This document shows, one piece after another, positions 1 through 12,266 of a DNA stretch of 64,000 nt (its first letter is position 1; every line of letters begins with the position of its first letter). The translations under genes and the position numbers were made by a program. Below the pieces are notes generated by a model. That model worked only from the letters and a program-made list of their open reading frames with translations. It was not told the DNA's origin and ran no database searches. This DNA comes from Stereocaulon alpinum (Eukaryota > Ascomycota > Lecanoromycetes > Lecanorales > Stereocaulaceae), in contig JAEUBA010000064.1 of NCBI GenBank assembly GCA_018257865.1, positions 120,222 through 184,221 on the forward strand. The letters run 5' to 3'.

Positions 1-2
1 GA

Positions 3-1607
3 CGCAACCTATCACAAGAAGCAGATATTGGCAGCGCCATCGGATGGGAGTTACGTAACGTTGCTGTAAGGGTGAGCACAGTCAGATCAGAGGCTGTGAG
101 GGCTGCAAACTCTTTGCTATCTATGGTCAGGAGCGATGACTCCTCGCTCAGCAGTGGCGGCCAAGGAGTGTTGACATTTGCAGCTTGGGCAGTGGGCGAA
201 TACTCCGAAAGCTCTGCTCTCTCATACGCCGCTATGGAGTCTCTGGTACATCCAGGAGCACATTCGCTCCCCGCTCTCGTCATCTGTGCCTACCTTCAAG
301 CCGTCCCGAAGGTCCTCGTCTCTGCTGTCTCGGATGAGCTGTCACGTTGGGACTCAGAGCGCAAGACTATGGTGTCTTTGCTGGTAGCACGAATCATTCA
401 TTTCCTTGAGCCCTTGACAACGCACCCGAACCTCGAAGTTCAGGAAAGATCTGTGGAGTTCCTGGAGCTTATGAGGGTGACATCCCAAGCGGTTACGAGC
501 CATAGCGTAGAGAATAATGATGGACCACTTCTACTTACAAGAGCAATACCACAGCTCTTCAGCGGCTTCGAACTAAACCCAGTAGCTCCGGCCGCTCAAA
601 GAAAAGTCCCTTTGCCGGATAATCTAGACCTGGACACTCCGATAAACACTCATCTTGCAGGTCTTTTACAGCGCGCAGACCAAGATTTCTCTTTAGACAT
701 AGAAGCTGCAGAGTTCGAATCATTCTATAATCAACGACCAACTCAGACAGCCATCAATGGCCCAGCATTCGATAAGCTACCCACTTTTGAGCCTGAGGTG
801 GAGACGTCGTCGTATCAGCAAACCGAAACCAGTCTCTCAGATGCTGATGTGCTCTTGCGAAAACGCAATGAGCGGCGGGAAAGGAACAAGGACGATCCTT
901 TCTACATTGGCAATGATGATATATCGTCTGGTACTTCGACGCCTTTTCATGACATATTGAGGAGCACAAATGGGGAGGATGTCGATGTTGATTCGATTCC
1001 TATCATGAACCTGGATCTCGGGGATCATGGCCTTGGGACGGATAGTTCTGCCATGGATGCAAGAAAGCAGAAGCGCACACGTCCTAAAAAGGTCCACGTC
1101 GCCAAAGACGAGAATATCGACAATAAAAGTCCGGTAATCAACCGAAGCCTTCCCATGGCTATGGCTTTGCAGCAACGCGCTCAAGAGAAGGCAAAGAGAT
1201 CCTTGCTTCAAGTCGACTCGAGTGGTTTAAGTAGCTTCTCACTCGATAGCAGCGAGAACACAGTTGGACAGCTTGATATCGAGAAACAAGAAGCACAGGA
1301 CAATGAAATGGCTAAAGCTCTTGCTGAAGTGGAGCGGCTTCGGTTAGAGATGCAGCGCGCTTCTGAGCGTATCCAAGCCACAGATGGAACCCCTGCCGAG
1401 GGTACAATGGTCAAGAAGAAGAAGAAGACGAAGAAGCTGAAGAACGCGATGGGAGAACCGATGACTCAAGATGTGGACAATTCGCATCTTGAATCAAAGC
1501 AGGGTCCGGAAGACGTAGCAGATATCCCAGTACTTGGAAGGAAAAAGAAGAAAAGGAGACCGGCAACATCGAATCCGGATGATGAAAAAGGTGTGCAAGC
1601 TGATTAA
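3..1607 (+). CDS. APL5: AP-3 complex subunit delta (C-terminal part, 5' truncated by window edge)
   Basis: This is the large delta adaptin of the AP-3 adaptor, which sorts cargo from Golgi or endosome to the vacuole. The frame is open from base 3 and the upstream start lies outside the window. The first visible residues include IGWELRNVAVRV, followed by VRSEAVRAANSLL. These continue into helical-repeat sequence with AAWAVGEYSE and SLPALVICAYLQAVPK, typical of the trunk domain of delta adaptins. After about residue 230 the protein becomes the charged hinge, with DVLLRKRNERRERNKDDPFYIG, a signature stretch of fungal delta subunits. It then ends in Lys-rich runs (KKKKKTKKLK, GRKKKKRRPA) and a TAA stop at 1605-1607. 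A GTG at 72 is not a real start, because the homology runs upstream of it. Family assignment is from remembered motifs and I am confident of it. Confidence 0.88.
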   Translation, partial: RNLSQEADIGSAIGWELRNVAVRVSTVRSEAVRAANSLLSMVRSDDSSLSSGGQGVLTFAAWAVGEYSESSALSYAAMESLVHPGAHSLPALVICAYLQAVPKVLVSAVSDELSRWDSERKTMVSLLVARIIHFLEPLTTHPNLEVQERSVEFLELMRVTSQAVTSHSVENNDGPLLLTRAIPQLFSGFELNPVAPAAQRKVPLPDNLDLDTPINTHLAGLLQRADQDFSLDIEAAEFESFYNQRPTQTAINGPAFDKLPTFEPEVETSSYQQTETSLSDADVLLRKRNERRERNKDDPFYIGNDDISSGTSTPFHDILRSTNGEDVDVDSIPIMNLDLGDHGLGTDSSAMDARKQKRTRPKKVHVAKDENIDNKSPVINRSLPMAMALQQRAQEKAKRSLLQVDSSGLSSFSLDSSENTVGQLDIEKQEAQDNEMAKALAEVERLRLEMQRASERIQATDGTPAEGTMVKKKKKTKKLKNAMGEPMTQDVDNSHLESKQGPEDVADIPVLGRKKKKRRPATSNPDDEKGVQAD

Positions 1608-2803
1608 GCCAATGAAATACCCATCTTGAGCTGGTCAGCATATCTGAAACAGCGTTGTTGTTGTACTGATGGATTATCACACAAATGGAGGCATCCATAT
1701 GAACACAAACTTCTCATGTTGCATTTCTGGTTTCGAAACATTGCCAGTTGCGATCCCTGTACATTCACGCCCATCATGAGCCTCCCCATGCACGTCCTTC
1801 AGCTCGAGATCCACCCAAGCCAGGGCCTTGCGCACGTTAAGTGCCGAAATCCGATAAAGCATACGGTAGTGACACTAAAATTCATGGAGACAGACAGTAG
1901 TGCGCTGTAGGATTCACTTGGCTGGTGTAACAACGAAAATATAGTGAGACCCACCCTCAGGGGAATATAAGACACGGAAAACTCTCGAAGATCCTCCTTG
2001 TGACGACATAAACAAGTATGATCTTGATCCGCTGTTGTAACCTGCCAAGAAACCAAGGTGACCGAGATTGTTGTAGGCTACTGATAACGGAGCATTAAGG
2101 TACTGGTTCGTACGTTGCTTTCCCGTGGTCTGTGGCTCAGCACTGTGGCTGAGTACCGAAGCAGTAAGGTAGGAGTTGCGTCACTAGCGGAGATCGTTCC
2201 TTGAATACGAGAGCAATGTGCAGGCGATTTCCATCCGGTATTGCGAATGCGTCCTTAGCGTGACTCGCTTGAGGCCTCTAGCGCAAAGATTGGCTGTGGC
2301 TGAAAAGTCTGTTTACAAGTATACCCCGTAGCGCCGGGATCGACAGTTGATCGATCATAGAGCCCAAAACCCAGCCATTTCCTGTTGTCTTTCGCTCATC
2401 TGCCTGCTGTAATAATCTTACCTTCGTTTTGTCTGTTTACTCTTCAATCAATCGTTGCCGCAAAGTTAACAAACTCAGAGTAACTACTGTACTGACAATG
2501 CTACATGCCCTGAAACATGGCTGAGCCTTGACCTGCCTCCCCAGCTCAGCCTCGCCTTGGACACCAGGTTTAGCTCCTACCTCTACAAGGAGCCTATGAT
2601 GAAGTGCTAATACCCATAAACACCTTAACCGGTCTCACGTCTTCTACTACATTCGTTAATTTCGCCCGATACCAGTTCGATTTCACGGTCGATCCTTTGT
2701 TTACATTAGATAGCTTATCACGGTCTCCGAGCGACGCAGTTTATGAAATATCAACAGGACCCGACTTTCCACCCACCTCCAGACGTACGATCTTATCAAA
2801 TCC
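1608..2803. other. Intergenic: 3' flank of APL5 and promoter/5' leader of the next gene
   Basis: No convincing coding sequence is seen. A T/C-rich stretch around 2385-2450 looks like a fungal core promoter or leader. Two tiny upstream reading frames begin with ATG at 2518 (four codons) and 2596 (ATG ATG AAG TGC stop). They could lie in the 5' leader of the gene at 2804. Confidence 0.5.
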
Positions 2804-5800
2804 ATGATGGGCGGCACATATGCTTCGGACAATGCACCGCGGAGGTTGTCGAAACCCCGAACGAATACTTCCTCGTCGAATCTCCTTAGTACTTTCTCTG
2901 ACCAACAGGCAGACCTATCATCCTCTCCTCTCCACTCATCAGACCATGACTATTTCGGAGAAAATGCTACTGTCGTGAATTCACAAGGCGAACGTCGGAG
3001 CCGGCGCAAATCACGGAGTAAGATCCGAGCCTACCTGTACGGCTCAAACGAAGAGGCTATACAGAATTCATCTGATGAGGAAGATGGCCGTAATGGCCGT
3101 TCAGGTACTGCTCGGAACGTTAGGAAGCGAATCTCTCGCACAGGCTCCTCAATAATGCTGCTGCAAAGCGCTAAGGCGTCGTCGGCGTATCTCTCAAAAT
3201 CCGAATCGCAAGGCTCAGATCCTGAGGAGTCGGCCATGGTAGCTCATCAGATCAAGGAGAGAGCTTATCATGACAGTCTGGTAGCCAAAAACCATGTCAC
3301 TTCGCCTATAGACGAGGACAAACATCCAGACTCCGTCATGGCACCGGTGCGAAGGAAGTCGCTATATACACCAGGAATTGCTACGAGAAATGCCAGCGAT
3401 ATTCTTCGGAAGCCCCCTCCGCCAGACGGCAACCTATCTCAACTCGATCGAGACTATTACTACAATCCTGCTCGGCCCGAGAGTTCCCCTCTGGCACAGC
3501 TGGCTAAGTTAAATTTGGTGGAAGATGGCAGAGCTACTCCGTCTAGCATACGCAATTTCCCGCAACTAGGAGGTCTTCAATTGGGCACCCTGCGCGTGAC
3601 AAATGGTATACCACGGAACGAAACACCCGATCTCATTCCTCAATCCCCCACACCCGATTCAAAGAGCCAAGAGGAATATTACACAGCTTCCGAAGGGAGT
3701 CTGACAGCCAGTCTTTCTGGTGCATTCCCGAAGAGCAGCGGAAGTTCTCCAGATACCAAAAGGGAGACTCAGCCGAGTTTCCATTCAGGACACGAGGACA
3801 ATGTAACCCCGCGAGAATCTCCAATTCCCAGAGAGGCATCGCATGACCCTGCTGCAAACATAGCGGATGAGTACATGGCAGAACTTGAAGGCAGCCCCTT
3901 CTCATACTCTGAGATTTCCATGTCGAAAGACTGCGCAAACGAAGAAGACCCACTCGACGATGAGGGAGTCGTCATACCTCGAGCAGGAGGTCCCGCAGCG
4001 GAGATATGGCGGCAGCTCATCGATGATGCGGCTGTACAGCAAGATTATAGTCACACAACGGAAGATGCTTTTCGCAAACTCAACGGCAACACACCATCAA
4101 ATTATGGCTCACAACGTCTCTCTGTTCCTTCCTCTATGACTTCGAGGTATAGTGTCTCTACTGAAGTACCTAAGACAGATAGCGGGTACAGTTCAAATTC
4201 CTCCCTGTACGCTACCCAAAGGACCACAACGAATCATGGCCATGGAGCCAAGTGCCTTGACACAGAGCCCGCCAAGCTAGCGAGCAGGTCCAGTGGTCTC
4301 TCTGGGCCTCAGGAGATGCCAGAGCTTTTAGCAAATCAAGGGGATTGCAGCTCACAGCCCACGAGTCCAGCACCAACACCTTACTCGGTAAATATCATAC
4401 CACGCCACGCCTTGCAGTCTTCTACCTCCAACCTTCTCTCTTCGCCTTCATCTCAGATAGTCAATGTTATTGGACCCTCAACTCGATCGTCTCTTCGGCC
4501 ATCTTCGCAAACTCCTGTTCGTAAGCTACAGAAACCCAGGCCCAAGTCACAACCTCCTCCAGTAAACTCTATCACTGTACAAGGACACCGTGAACTTGAG
4601 CAAGCAAGTATCCCTCGTGTACCTTCCGTCATTGCTGCCCGGCATGCCGACAGACTTCAGCAGTTCCCACTGCTCGAACACACCTTTTCAAGTTCGCAAC
4701 ACACGACTGCAGACAAAAATGATTCCTCCACTGATATCCGCCCTATACCAATTCGATTTCCATCTCCAGCAAATGCTCTCGAATCAGCCACCGCGGATCT
4801 CCGTGCAGCGCCGGTCAATGCATGTGAGGCAAGGAAACCCCGTCACCAACCTTTTTTGAGACTTCGAAAGAGCACGATGGTCGATGGAAGGGAACGTACA
4901 CCCTCGAATATCGTTCGCTCACCAAGTTGGTCGGACTTTGGCGGTGGGAGGAAGAACAAAGAGCAGAAAAGGCAAGCCAAAGAAGAAAGGGAAGCCGAAA
5001 AGAGACTCTTGAGAGAAGAGAGGGAGTTTGCGAAGAGGTTGGAAAAAGATAAGAAAGACCTGGACAGGCAAACCAGAAAAGAGGGAGAAAAGCGCAAGGT
5101 CGGCCGGCCGCGCTCTGCCTCGAGGACGAGGGAACCCAGTCAGTATGATACATTAGCAACCATTGCTGATTTCGGAACCGCTGCCGAATCATTAGGCGGG
5201 AATCCGTACGATATCGCAACATCCATGTTCTCAAGTGCTTCCCAATCGATGAGCAACAAGCATCCTCATCAAGTCAGTAGTGCTATGTCCAGGCCGAAAT
5301 CGATGATTGGGATGGACGACATGGCGGCTGCAGAACTTGGACGTGCACGTAGCCGTGCTAGAAGTCAAAGCAATGGTAGGTTGAGCCCACCCAGCGAAGA
5401 TTGCTCGGGTGGATGCATCCCTGGCAAAAGACTTCGCCCCCTTTCCATGTTTGGTAACAACGTACCTCCGGTGCCCGCTTTGGCTGCGGTGGATCTCAAG
5501 GTTCGCAATCTCGAATGCAACCGTAGCCGACGAAGAAGCGAGTCGTTCAATGACCGAGGTGGGATTCCTGGGAAGTCTCTTCGAGTCTCAAGCTTCGTCA
5601 TGGATGCGCCGCCAGTACCCGCTCTACCCACGATCCAGCAAGTGCAGCAAAAGGAAGCCCAGATAACAAGATCTCGGCCACGGAGCATGATAGTTGGCGC
5701 AACACAGATCCCAGCATCCACTTCGCGCAAACTCGGCCGCGAAGATACCCCAAATGATGGCTCGGCTATTTCTCGACCTTGCAAATCGAGCTCTCCGCCC

Positions 5801-6664
5801 ACAACAACAGCCAAACAATTAGTACCAGATCTCTGGAGCAACGGTTCGATAGAGAAGAAAGGACCCAGAGCTGCTACAAGGCTAAGGCCACAGGCCTCTA
5901 GCAGTAACACGCAGTCTTCAGCCGAGGAGCCACTCGGCAACGACAACATTTGGGAAGCTCAACGTCAAGCATGGGCTCAACGCCGCAAATCGGCTGGTGA
6001 AGTTCTCCTAAGGAACCAGAGAAGTGAGATCTTCGAAACCCGCCCAACAAGTCCTAGCTCTTCGTCTACGGAACGGCAGAACGACCGTCTTTCGTCCTCA
6101 TTCGGGATGTCTACTGGCAAGCTACAAGATTCTAATGAGCTAAAGCAAACCCTAAGGACTGGTCCAAGCCCTCTAGCTCCTCATCCAAACCCATTGGCAT
6201 CCCACCCTCAACTATCACCTCAGCAGCGGCTTTACGAGCTTGAATCGATTTCAACCCCCTATTCGTCAACCGAAGAGGCTTCCTATCATCAACCAGCTAC
6301 GGAGCAATTAGCTCGACTGGAGCCAGGTCCAATTCTCAAACGGCCACTACCTCAGTCTCAATCTCAATCCCAGCTTCCAACGACTGTCCAGCGCCGCGCA
6401 CAGCCTCAATCCTTCCCTATTGATCGCAAGCGTGTCGGCTCTGGCTCTGGCACCACCACGCCAACCACCGCATTCGACAGTCTCACAGGCCGCTATGCAG
6501 GTGGTCTCATGTACGGCTATGAGCCGGGTTGCGGACTGGGGGGAAGTGCTGGAACGAGGAGCGCAAACACGGACGCAAGTAGGAAGAGTGTAGATGTGTC
6601 TAAAGGTTTTGGAATCGACTTGAGCGATGTGCCAATATTCGTGGCGCCTAGCCCGATGAAATGA
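2804..6664 (+). CDS. Large serine-rich, probably disordered protein of unknown function (1286 aa)
   Basis: This is a single uninterrupted frame beginning ATG ATG at 2804; the second ATG is an equally possible start. I do not recognise the family. The protein is rich in Ser, Pro, Arg and Thr, with many RRKS, RSRS and SSPS-type sites that would suit phosphorylation, and it has no membrane segment or signal peptide. Residues of about 715-770 form a highly charged helical stretch (KEQKRQAKEEREAEKRLL, EREFAKRLEKDKKDL), likely a short coiled coil. It is followed by a less repetitive segment with YDTLATIADFGTAAESLGG that reads like a conserved motif. Two spaced repeats of the form GG-IPGK-LR-S/P-L/S-F, near residues 870 and 925, precede PPVPALA and PPVPALP. 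The C-terminus is ordered-looking (GIDLSDVPIFVAPSPMK). A role as a scaffold or regulated cytoskeletal or nuclear protein is only a guess. Confidence 0.75.
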   Translation: MMGGTYASDNAPRRLSKPRTNTSSSNLLSTFSDQQADLSSSPLHSSDHDYFGENATVVNSQGERRSRRKSRSKIRAYLYGSNEEAIQNSSDEEDGRNGRSGTARNVRKRISRTGSSIMLLQSAKASSAYLSKSESQGSDPEESAMVAHQIKERAYHDSLVAKNHVTSPIDEDKHPDSVMAPVRRKSLYTPGIATRNASDILRKPPPPDGNLSQLDRDYYYNPARPESSPLAQLAKLNLVEDGRATPSSIRNFPQLGGLQLGTLRVTNGIPRNETPDLIPQSPTPDSKSQEEYYTASEGSLTASLSGAFPKSSGSSPDTKRETQPSFHSGHEDNVTPRESPIPREASHDPAANIADEYMAELEGSPFSYSEISMSKDCANEEDPLDDEGVVIPRAGGPAAEIWRQLIDDAAVQQDYSHTTEDAFRKLNGNTPSNYGSQRLSVPSSMTSRYSVSTEVPKTDSGYSSNSSLYATQRTTTNHGHGAKCLDTEPAKLASRSSGLSGPQEMPELLANQGDCSSQPTSPAPTPYSVNIIPRHALQSSTSNLLSSPSSQIVNVIGPSTRSSLRPSSQTPVRKLQKPRPKSQPPPVNSITVQGHRELEQASIPRVPSVIAARHADRLQQFPLLEHTFSSSQHTTADKNDSSTDIRPIPIRFPSPANALESATADLRAAPVNACEARKPRHQPFLRLRKSTMVDGRERTPSNIVRSPSWSDFGGGRKNKEQKRQAKEEREAEKRLLREEREFAKRLEKDKKDLDRQTRKEGEKRKVGRPRSASRTREPSQYDTLATIADFGTAAESLGGNPYDIATSMFSSASQSMSNKHPHQVSSAMSRPKSMIGMDDMAAAELGRARSRARSQSNGRLSPPSEDCSGGCIPGKRLRPLSMFGNNVPPVPALAAVDLKVRNLECNRSRRRSESFNDRGGIPGKSLRVSSFVMDAPPVPALPTIQQVQQKEAQITRSRPRSMIVGATQIPASTSRKLGREDTPNDGSAISRPCKSSSPPTTTAKQLVPDLWSNGSIEKKGPRAATRLRPQASSSNTQSSAEEPLGNDNIWEAQRQAWAQRRKSAGEVLLRNQRSEIFETRPTSPSSSSTERQNDRLSSSFGMSTGKLQDSNELKQTLRTGPSPLAPHPNPLASHPQLSPQQRLYELESISTPYSSTEEASYHQPATEQLARLEPGPILKRPLPQSQSQSQLPTTVQRRAQPQSFPIDRKRVGSGSGTTTPTTAFDSLTGRYAGGLMYGYEPGCGLGGSAGTRSANTDASRKSVDVSKGFGIDLSDVPIFVAPSPMK

Positions 6665-7563
6665 GTGCGAAATCAATATTCCAAGTCCATATTTATTTTT
6701 ACGATACACGATATGCACGGCGCCATTTCGGCTTCAGGATACCCGTATAGTCTGTCTATCTATTTTCCATCCTCCGGTTGGTAATGACACGTTCTTAACC
6801 AATTGTACATGGCTGGAGAGCTTAATGATTTCTATGTACATAGCAAGATTCAATGATTCCTAATGAATAGCTGAAATGGTGTTCATTGAAGGACGTGATC
6901 AACACTAAAATGAATACTACTTCTGAAGAGTCCTTTTGACTATTCATGATTTGAAGAGAGCCGAACAAGATTTGCCCACCGTAGGAGTTCATACATCGCA
7001 AGCCACTATAAAAAACACTCTCCAATATTGTAATGCCATGGTCTACTCCTACGGTCAAGTGCTTGACCCACAATTGTGGACAAGGCGGAGAGAGCTGCGG
7101 TTGTGATGTCTGGTTGATATAAGATCCGATATTTGGCCTCTAAAACCGATGACTATATGAGCCACACCTGCATCCATCAAATGCAGCATCTATATAATTC
7201 AAAAGACGTAGATCTACCATGCACTTCCCTACATATCCTACCCATCTTAAAAGCTCGCTCGGAAAGAGAAGGACTTGCGTACTCGTAGGAACCAGCCCAT
7301 GGGTAGGTGAAAACGGTGAATCGTGGGGTATAGGGGTAATCGCTGGCTTCCAAGCACCATAAACGCCAGGCTCGACTTGCGCTTTAGATACGCTGAAGAT
7401 GGCTCGAAATCACGCTTGGAAAAAGCCCCGCTGCGCTGACGTACGTTGGAAAACAATTACTTTTACAGATTACTCTCGTGGTATATGGTGGTGAATCATT
7501 CGAGGCGGCTTGCTTCATACGAACTCTCTGCAATAGCGTCAGCGCCTTGCTTGTGTCGTCATT
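6665..7563. other. Intergenic between convergent genes
   Basis: This stretch holds the 3' flanks of the serine-rich gene (+) and the RhoGAP gene (-). The short open frames here lack codon or domain support, and I see no RNA gene or repeat. Confidence 0.5.
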
Positions 7564-10500
7564 TCAATCTATCTCACCAGAATCATTACTCATGGAAGGC
7601 AATATGCTTTGTCGTGGCCCCGGACCCATCATCAGCATCGAGCTCTCTCGTCTTCTGGCCTTCGCTGGGCCTCCAGTTGGAAGATTGCGTGGTCTGGCAA
7701 CTGCGTACTCAGGGCCTGGTACGGTCATCGAACCTTGATGTAACGAGGGTGTTTCATATGCCGGTTGGAGCGGAATGAAGCCAGTGTCGTGGGTCGTTTG
7801 CGAGTCAAGCGAGTTCTGCTCATATGCTGAGTTTGGCTGATTGTTCACGGGGAACTGACGCGCGTTCTTGAAAAAAGCCTCCTGAGTGTAGGAAGGTGTA
7901 GGGATGTCAGAGAACATCTGACGCCTGGGAGACCGAATGTCTTCTGGGGTTAGAGGCTCGCTCGCCGTCACTTCGAAAGTAGGGACGGTAGTATCCTCTG
8001 GTGGCTCGCTAAAAATAGCCTCGAATTCGTGAAGAAACATTGAGAGTACGGGCGTGGGGATGTTCAGTGTGGGCGAGAAGACAATACCAACGTTGCGCAT
8101 GCTCATCTTATTGATTTCGGAGTTGTTGGTGATGCTGATGAGGAAAGCGGAGAGAGCGCGAAGAAGTGTGAAATTGGGCTTGGGAAGCTTGTTCACAAGC
8201 ACGTTGTAAGCGGATATCTTCTTTTGCTTCTCGCCGAGTTCTGGTCGCTGAATCAGTGGATGTACAGACAACAGAACCCTGGATGAGGATGCTACTTACC
8301 CAAGACACTGATGAACTGGAGGTGCAATTCGCGCGTCAGGACTGGTTGAGGGAGCTCACGCAGGTACAGCTTTAGCAATGATGCAACAGCATGCACGTCG
8401 GTGTACTCCTCATCTGGCGAAAGAAGATCAATATCGCCCTCAGCGTTGAAGCGGCTCTTCAGGCCCTTGATTACAACATTCGATCCGCTCATACGGAAAA
8501 TGCCTTCTTCGCTCGCAGCGTTATTAGCCTCCAGGTACTCGAGACATCGGTAGACGACAGCTGGCAAGCAGACATCGAGGCCTGGTGGTGCGCAGTATTC
8601 AACGGCCTCAGCGAGCGGTACACCAAAGACTGCCTTCACGTTGAGGATTTGTTCCTGGTATTGCTGCTGAGGCAAGCTTAGATTTGAACCGTTGGGGTGA
8701 TTAAGACCAACATCTGATGGGTTTCTATCGCGGAAACCCCAGATGCCCCGCTTCTTGTGCTCTTTCTGATTCCCAACAGGAAGTGCCAGCGGCTTATTCC
8801 CCCAGGCGCCAGCATCGCTGATCTTAGCACCATTCGAGGGCCCAGATATGGTCTTGGCCTGCGTGGACTGTGCTGATTGCGCTCCGATAGAAGGCTGCGA
8901 CCCTGAAGTTGGGGTTGATGGCGAGGGTGACTCGGTAGAGCGAGTATCAGGAGTAATCCGCACGTGAGGAGCTTCGGCTTGTCTAGTACTCTCATAGGGC
9001 ACAGCTTGTAGAGAGTCAAAAACCTCAGAGCCGGGACTGTCGATTGAGACCGCATCATGCTTTAAGGAACTCTTCTTGGAAGGAGCCGATGTCCTGCCAG
9101 AGCTAGAGTCAGTGTTCGACAGTGACGGCCTTGAAGTGCCATCAAACCCTGGGACTTCAACATAGCACAATAATGCTGCGACCCAAGCATCTCGCTCAGT
9201 GTCGCTTTCAGCACAGAGAACATGGTCCATGAAGCTATTGGAATCCTTTCGCTTCGGCTCACGTATCAAGAAAGCATGTCTATACTGGCCGTCCCCTTCC
9301 TCGCCTGCTCTCGAGGGTGATGGAGCCGATTTACTCTGAGTTTGTTTACCAATCTGGGCATTCTGGAGTTTGATAGTCCCCAGCAGAGATCCACCAGGTG
9401 TTTCGTAGTAGCGCAGGACGGGTTCGTCAAGGACAAAGAACCTCGCCTTCCAGCCACCGAAGTTTTTTCCCCGCTTCGTCAGATATCCCTCCTTCACGAG
9501 CTTACGATCTGGACTTTGCGTAACGGGCGGTCCAGGACGTGAAGCAGATACGCCACTAAGAGCTTCTTCGTTGCTTGGCTGAGAAGCATGCGTGGAAAGA
9601 TAATGACAGATTTTCAGAGCTGCTTTCTCATCCATTGGCGTATCCAGAAGCGTTTCAAAGTAAGACTCAAGAGCTATCCTCCGGGCATCTATCTTTGCTG
9701 GAGCATGGCCGTTGAACAAGGAACGGTCTGGAAGCTTCACGTTGACGACAGAAGATTGGCGGAGCTGATAGTCCAGCTGCTGAAGCGAAGTTATTGGCTT
9801 CTCTACCTGCCAAAGCCTTTGCCTGTCAGACCTTGCCGAGACTCCGAGCGTAAAAACGGGTTCGTCGTCAGATCCTTTAAGGACTAAGCTGTGACGTGAG
9901 GGTTTGAGACGTGAGGAAACTACCCTGACAAGTATTGAAGGGAGTGCGTTAGGAGGCAATAAAAGGTTAGGGCATGCTTCGGAGACAAAACCGGTATATA
10001 CGCCTCTTGACTCTGAGATCTCAGCATCCTGGGAATCTGATTGTGTTGGAGCGGAAGCAACTGCTTTCTTCGCAGGGCTAGTGGGTTCTCGAAGATGTTC
10101 TGCAGGCTCATCGCTAAATCTTGGTGGGGTGGGCGATACTAGGGACATCGGAGTATGTGGAGGTAGAGGAATAGGCTGCCTGGGGGCTCTGGGCGAAAGT
10201 GGCAAGCCAATAAAACCAGGCCTAGGAGAAAGAGAGGGAGAAGCCATATTTATTCCTGTTACATCACGGGGCATCCTCGGCGTTGGCGGATTTATAGGGC
10301 GATGATTTGGACGAGGGCTGAGAGGGAGACCTGGGCTCATAGGTTGGGTTGAGATGATGCGCTCTATTGTGAGTCCAGAGCCATCTCGCGTAGTAGGCGG
10401 ACTTAATACGCTTGCCAATGACGTGGGTTGAGACAAGAATGTAGATGCGCCGGCCGGAGCGGGCTCCGGTGAAAGACCTTTGATGGACGGTGGCATAGGT

Positions 10501-12266
10501 GTTGGTTGTGGCTGCATGGCATTGCTTATCTCCTTGGATGCTGATTTGACAGAACCTGTCCGTGATTTTGAACCCTTTTCTTTCTTAGACCGACTACGAG
10601 CTTCTTTCTCTTTGATCAGTGCCTCCCGCTCTCTGTCATCATCTTCTCGTGTTTTTTTCCTACCACGCTCGAAATTAGCTAGCGCTTCCCCGTCTGCATT
10701 ATCCTCATATTCGGATCCAGAATGGTCATCCGGACCGTATCGGAGCTGGCTTGATTCTTCTCCTTTCGGCTGACCCAAATCTAGGGGAGCAGGAGGAGCT
10801 TTCCGCGGTGGAGTCATTCTCTCAAGGTCATTTCCGACTGGGCTTGGCTCCACTAATGCTAGAGCAGGGACATTCAAAGGCTTGGCTGTGAAAGGCTGCG
10901 CGCGCTTCGCTGTAAAGCTGTTTGCTGCGGGCATACTGGGCTTTGCGGTGTCTGAATCCTGCGATGGGCTGCCGGGCAGGTCGCTCGTGTTGAAGGACCT
11001 TACAGTGTTTGTCTGCATGGGTATAACAGGAGGTGCAGATCTGGTCGGACCAAGGACCCCAACGTCGGAACTGGATGTTGTCTTGTGCGAATGTTTAGGC
11101 CCGGCTGCTCGAGCCTTGCTTCTGACCCAATTGTCTGCTTCATTAAGGCCTGTTGGCGTTGCGCTGGGTAACGCGTTATTCCCTTCATCCCTACTGTCGG
11201 TTCTCAGATCAAAGGCAGGTCCAGTCTCCCGCAAAGCCAACGGGATCGCGCGTTCTTCACTCTGCCGCTGAATAGGGAGATCGGCAGAGGCTTCGCTGGG
11301 GGCTGGAGATCCACTAGCGGCTCTTGACCCTGACACTGCAACTTGGGGCAGCGCGCTTGGTAGTGGTGGGACCTTGTCCAGATGCTCCTTCAGTTTCCTC
11401 CGGTATTTTTCTTTGTCTTTTAATGCTCTTTCTAGATCCTGATTTAATCCCAATACCAAAGAGCGTTGTTTGTCCACCAATTTCCACAACTGAGCATTCT
11501 GCGCAGCGGAGGATTGCTTTTCTTTGAGAAGGTGTTGGATAACCGCCTCAGCTGAACCTGCTGTATGTATGAGGTTGGAGATGTCCGGCATGCCGGAACC
11601 AAGAGCGTCTTGCAGGGTCTTTTGAGAATTCAAGGTATTTAGCGATATCCCCGAGATGGCAGAGTCTATTGACGAAGTGCGAGGCATTGCTCCGGTCTCT
11701 GGCCGGACAGCTGAAACGAGAGGAGGAGATGCTGTGGAATGAGGAGAGGGGGGTGAGGAGTTGCCTAATGGCTTGACCTGTGGGAGAGGCGACGAGACGT
11801 TCCTTAGCTGGCTATATGACTGGGCTTTTGCTGGTGACGCTGTAGCTTTCCTGATAAATCTAGGCTCCTCAGTACCTATATCTTCATCAGTAGAGGTGTT
11901 TCCCGCAGCCTGACGCTCGTTCGGAGGCTCCCGGGGTGACCTAGCCTGGTCGAAATTCATAGATTGATTATATCGAGGCGACAGAGGAGAGTATTGAGAG
12001 TCGCTACCAGTCTTCCACATAGTTGGTGACTTCGGGCTCCTCGGAGTATCGTACGCGGCATCCCCCGCGGCCATGCTAGAGGTCTCGCTGACCTGCAACG
12101 ACGACGGTGTAGGCTTGCGAATTGAAGTACGGGTCTCGGCGAAGCTTGCGCTGTGGTTATTCTGTCGTTGTCCTAGCAATTCGTGCGCAGCATTGGTCCC
12201 GTATCGTTGAGACTCTGGGATGACCTGGCCTGCAGTCTCGGCTCCCAAGTCCATACCAAACGGCAT
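7564..12266 (-). CDS. BEM3: PX-PH-RhoGAP protein, Bem3-type Cdc42/Rho GTPase-activating protein (1547 aa)
   Basis: Two exons are inferred, 12266..8300 and 8240..7564, joined across a 59-base intron with donor GGTAAGT and acceptor CCAG. The joined frame restores the RhoGAP fold (QFISVL then ELGEKQKK). The first ATG in frame is at 12266; the frame is open two codons further up, but from TTG. The long N-terminus is Ser/Pro-rich with a short coiled coil near residues 240-300. A PX domain follows at about 740-885, then PH at about 913-1030 (KEGYLTKRGKNFGGWKARFFVL) and RhoGAP at about 1213-1400. The RhoGAP domain has EEGIFRMSGS, whose Arg (about 1258) is the catalytic arginine finger. Family knowledge says Bem3-like proteins bind phosphoinositides through PX/PH and switch off Cdc42 at polarity sites. 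The C-terminal tail of about 150 residues is Pro/Ser-rich. Confidence 0.9.

Noticed and set aside
5365..5949. 194-codon minus-strand frame
   Set aside because: Shadow of the serine-rich 1286-residue gene on the other strand.
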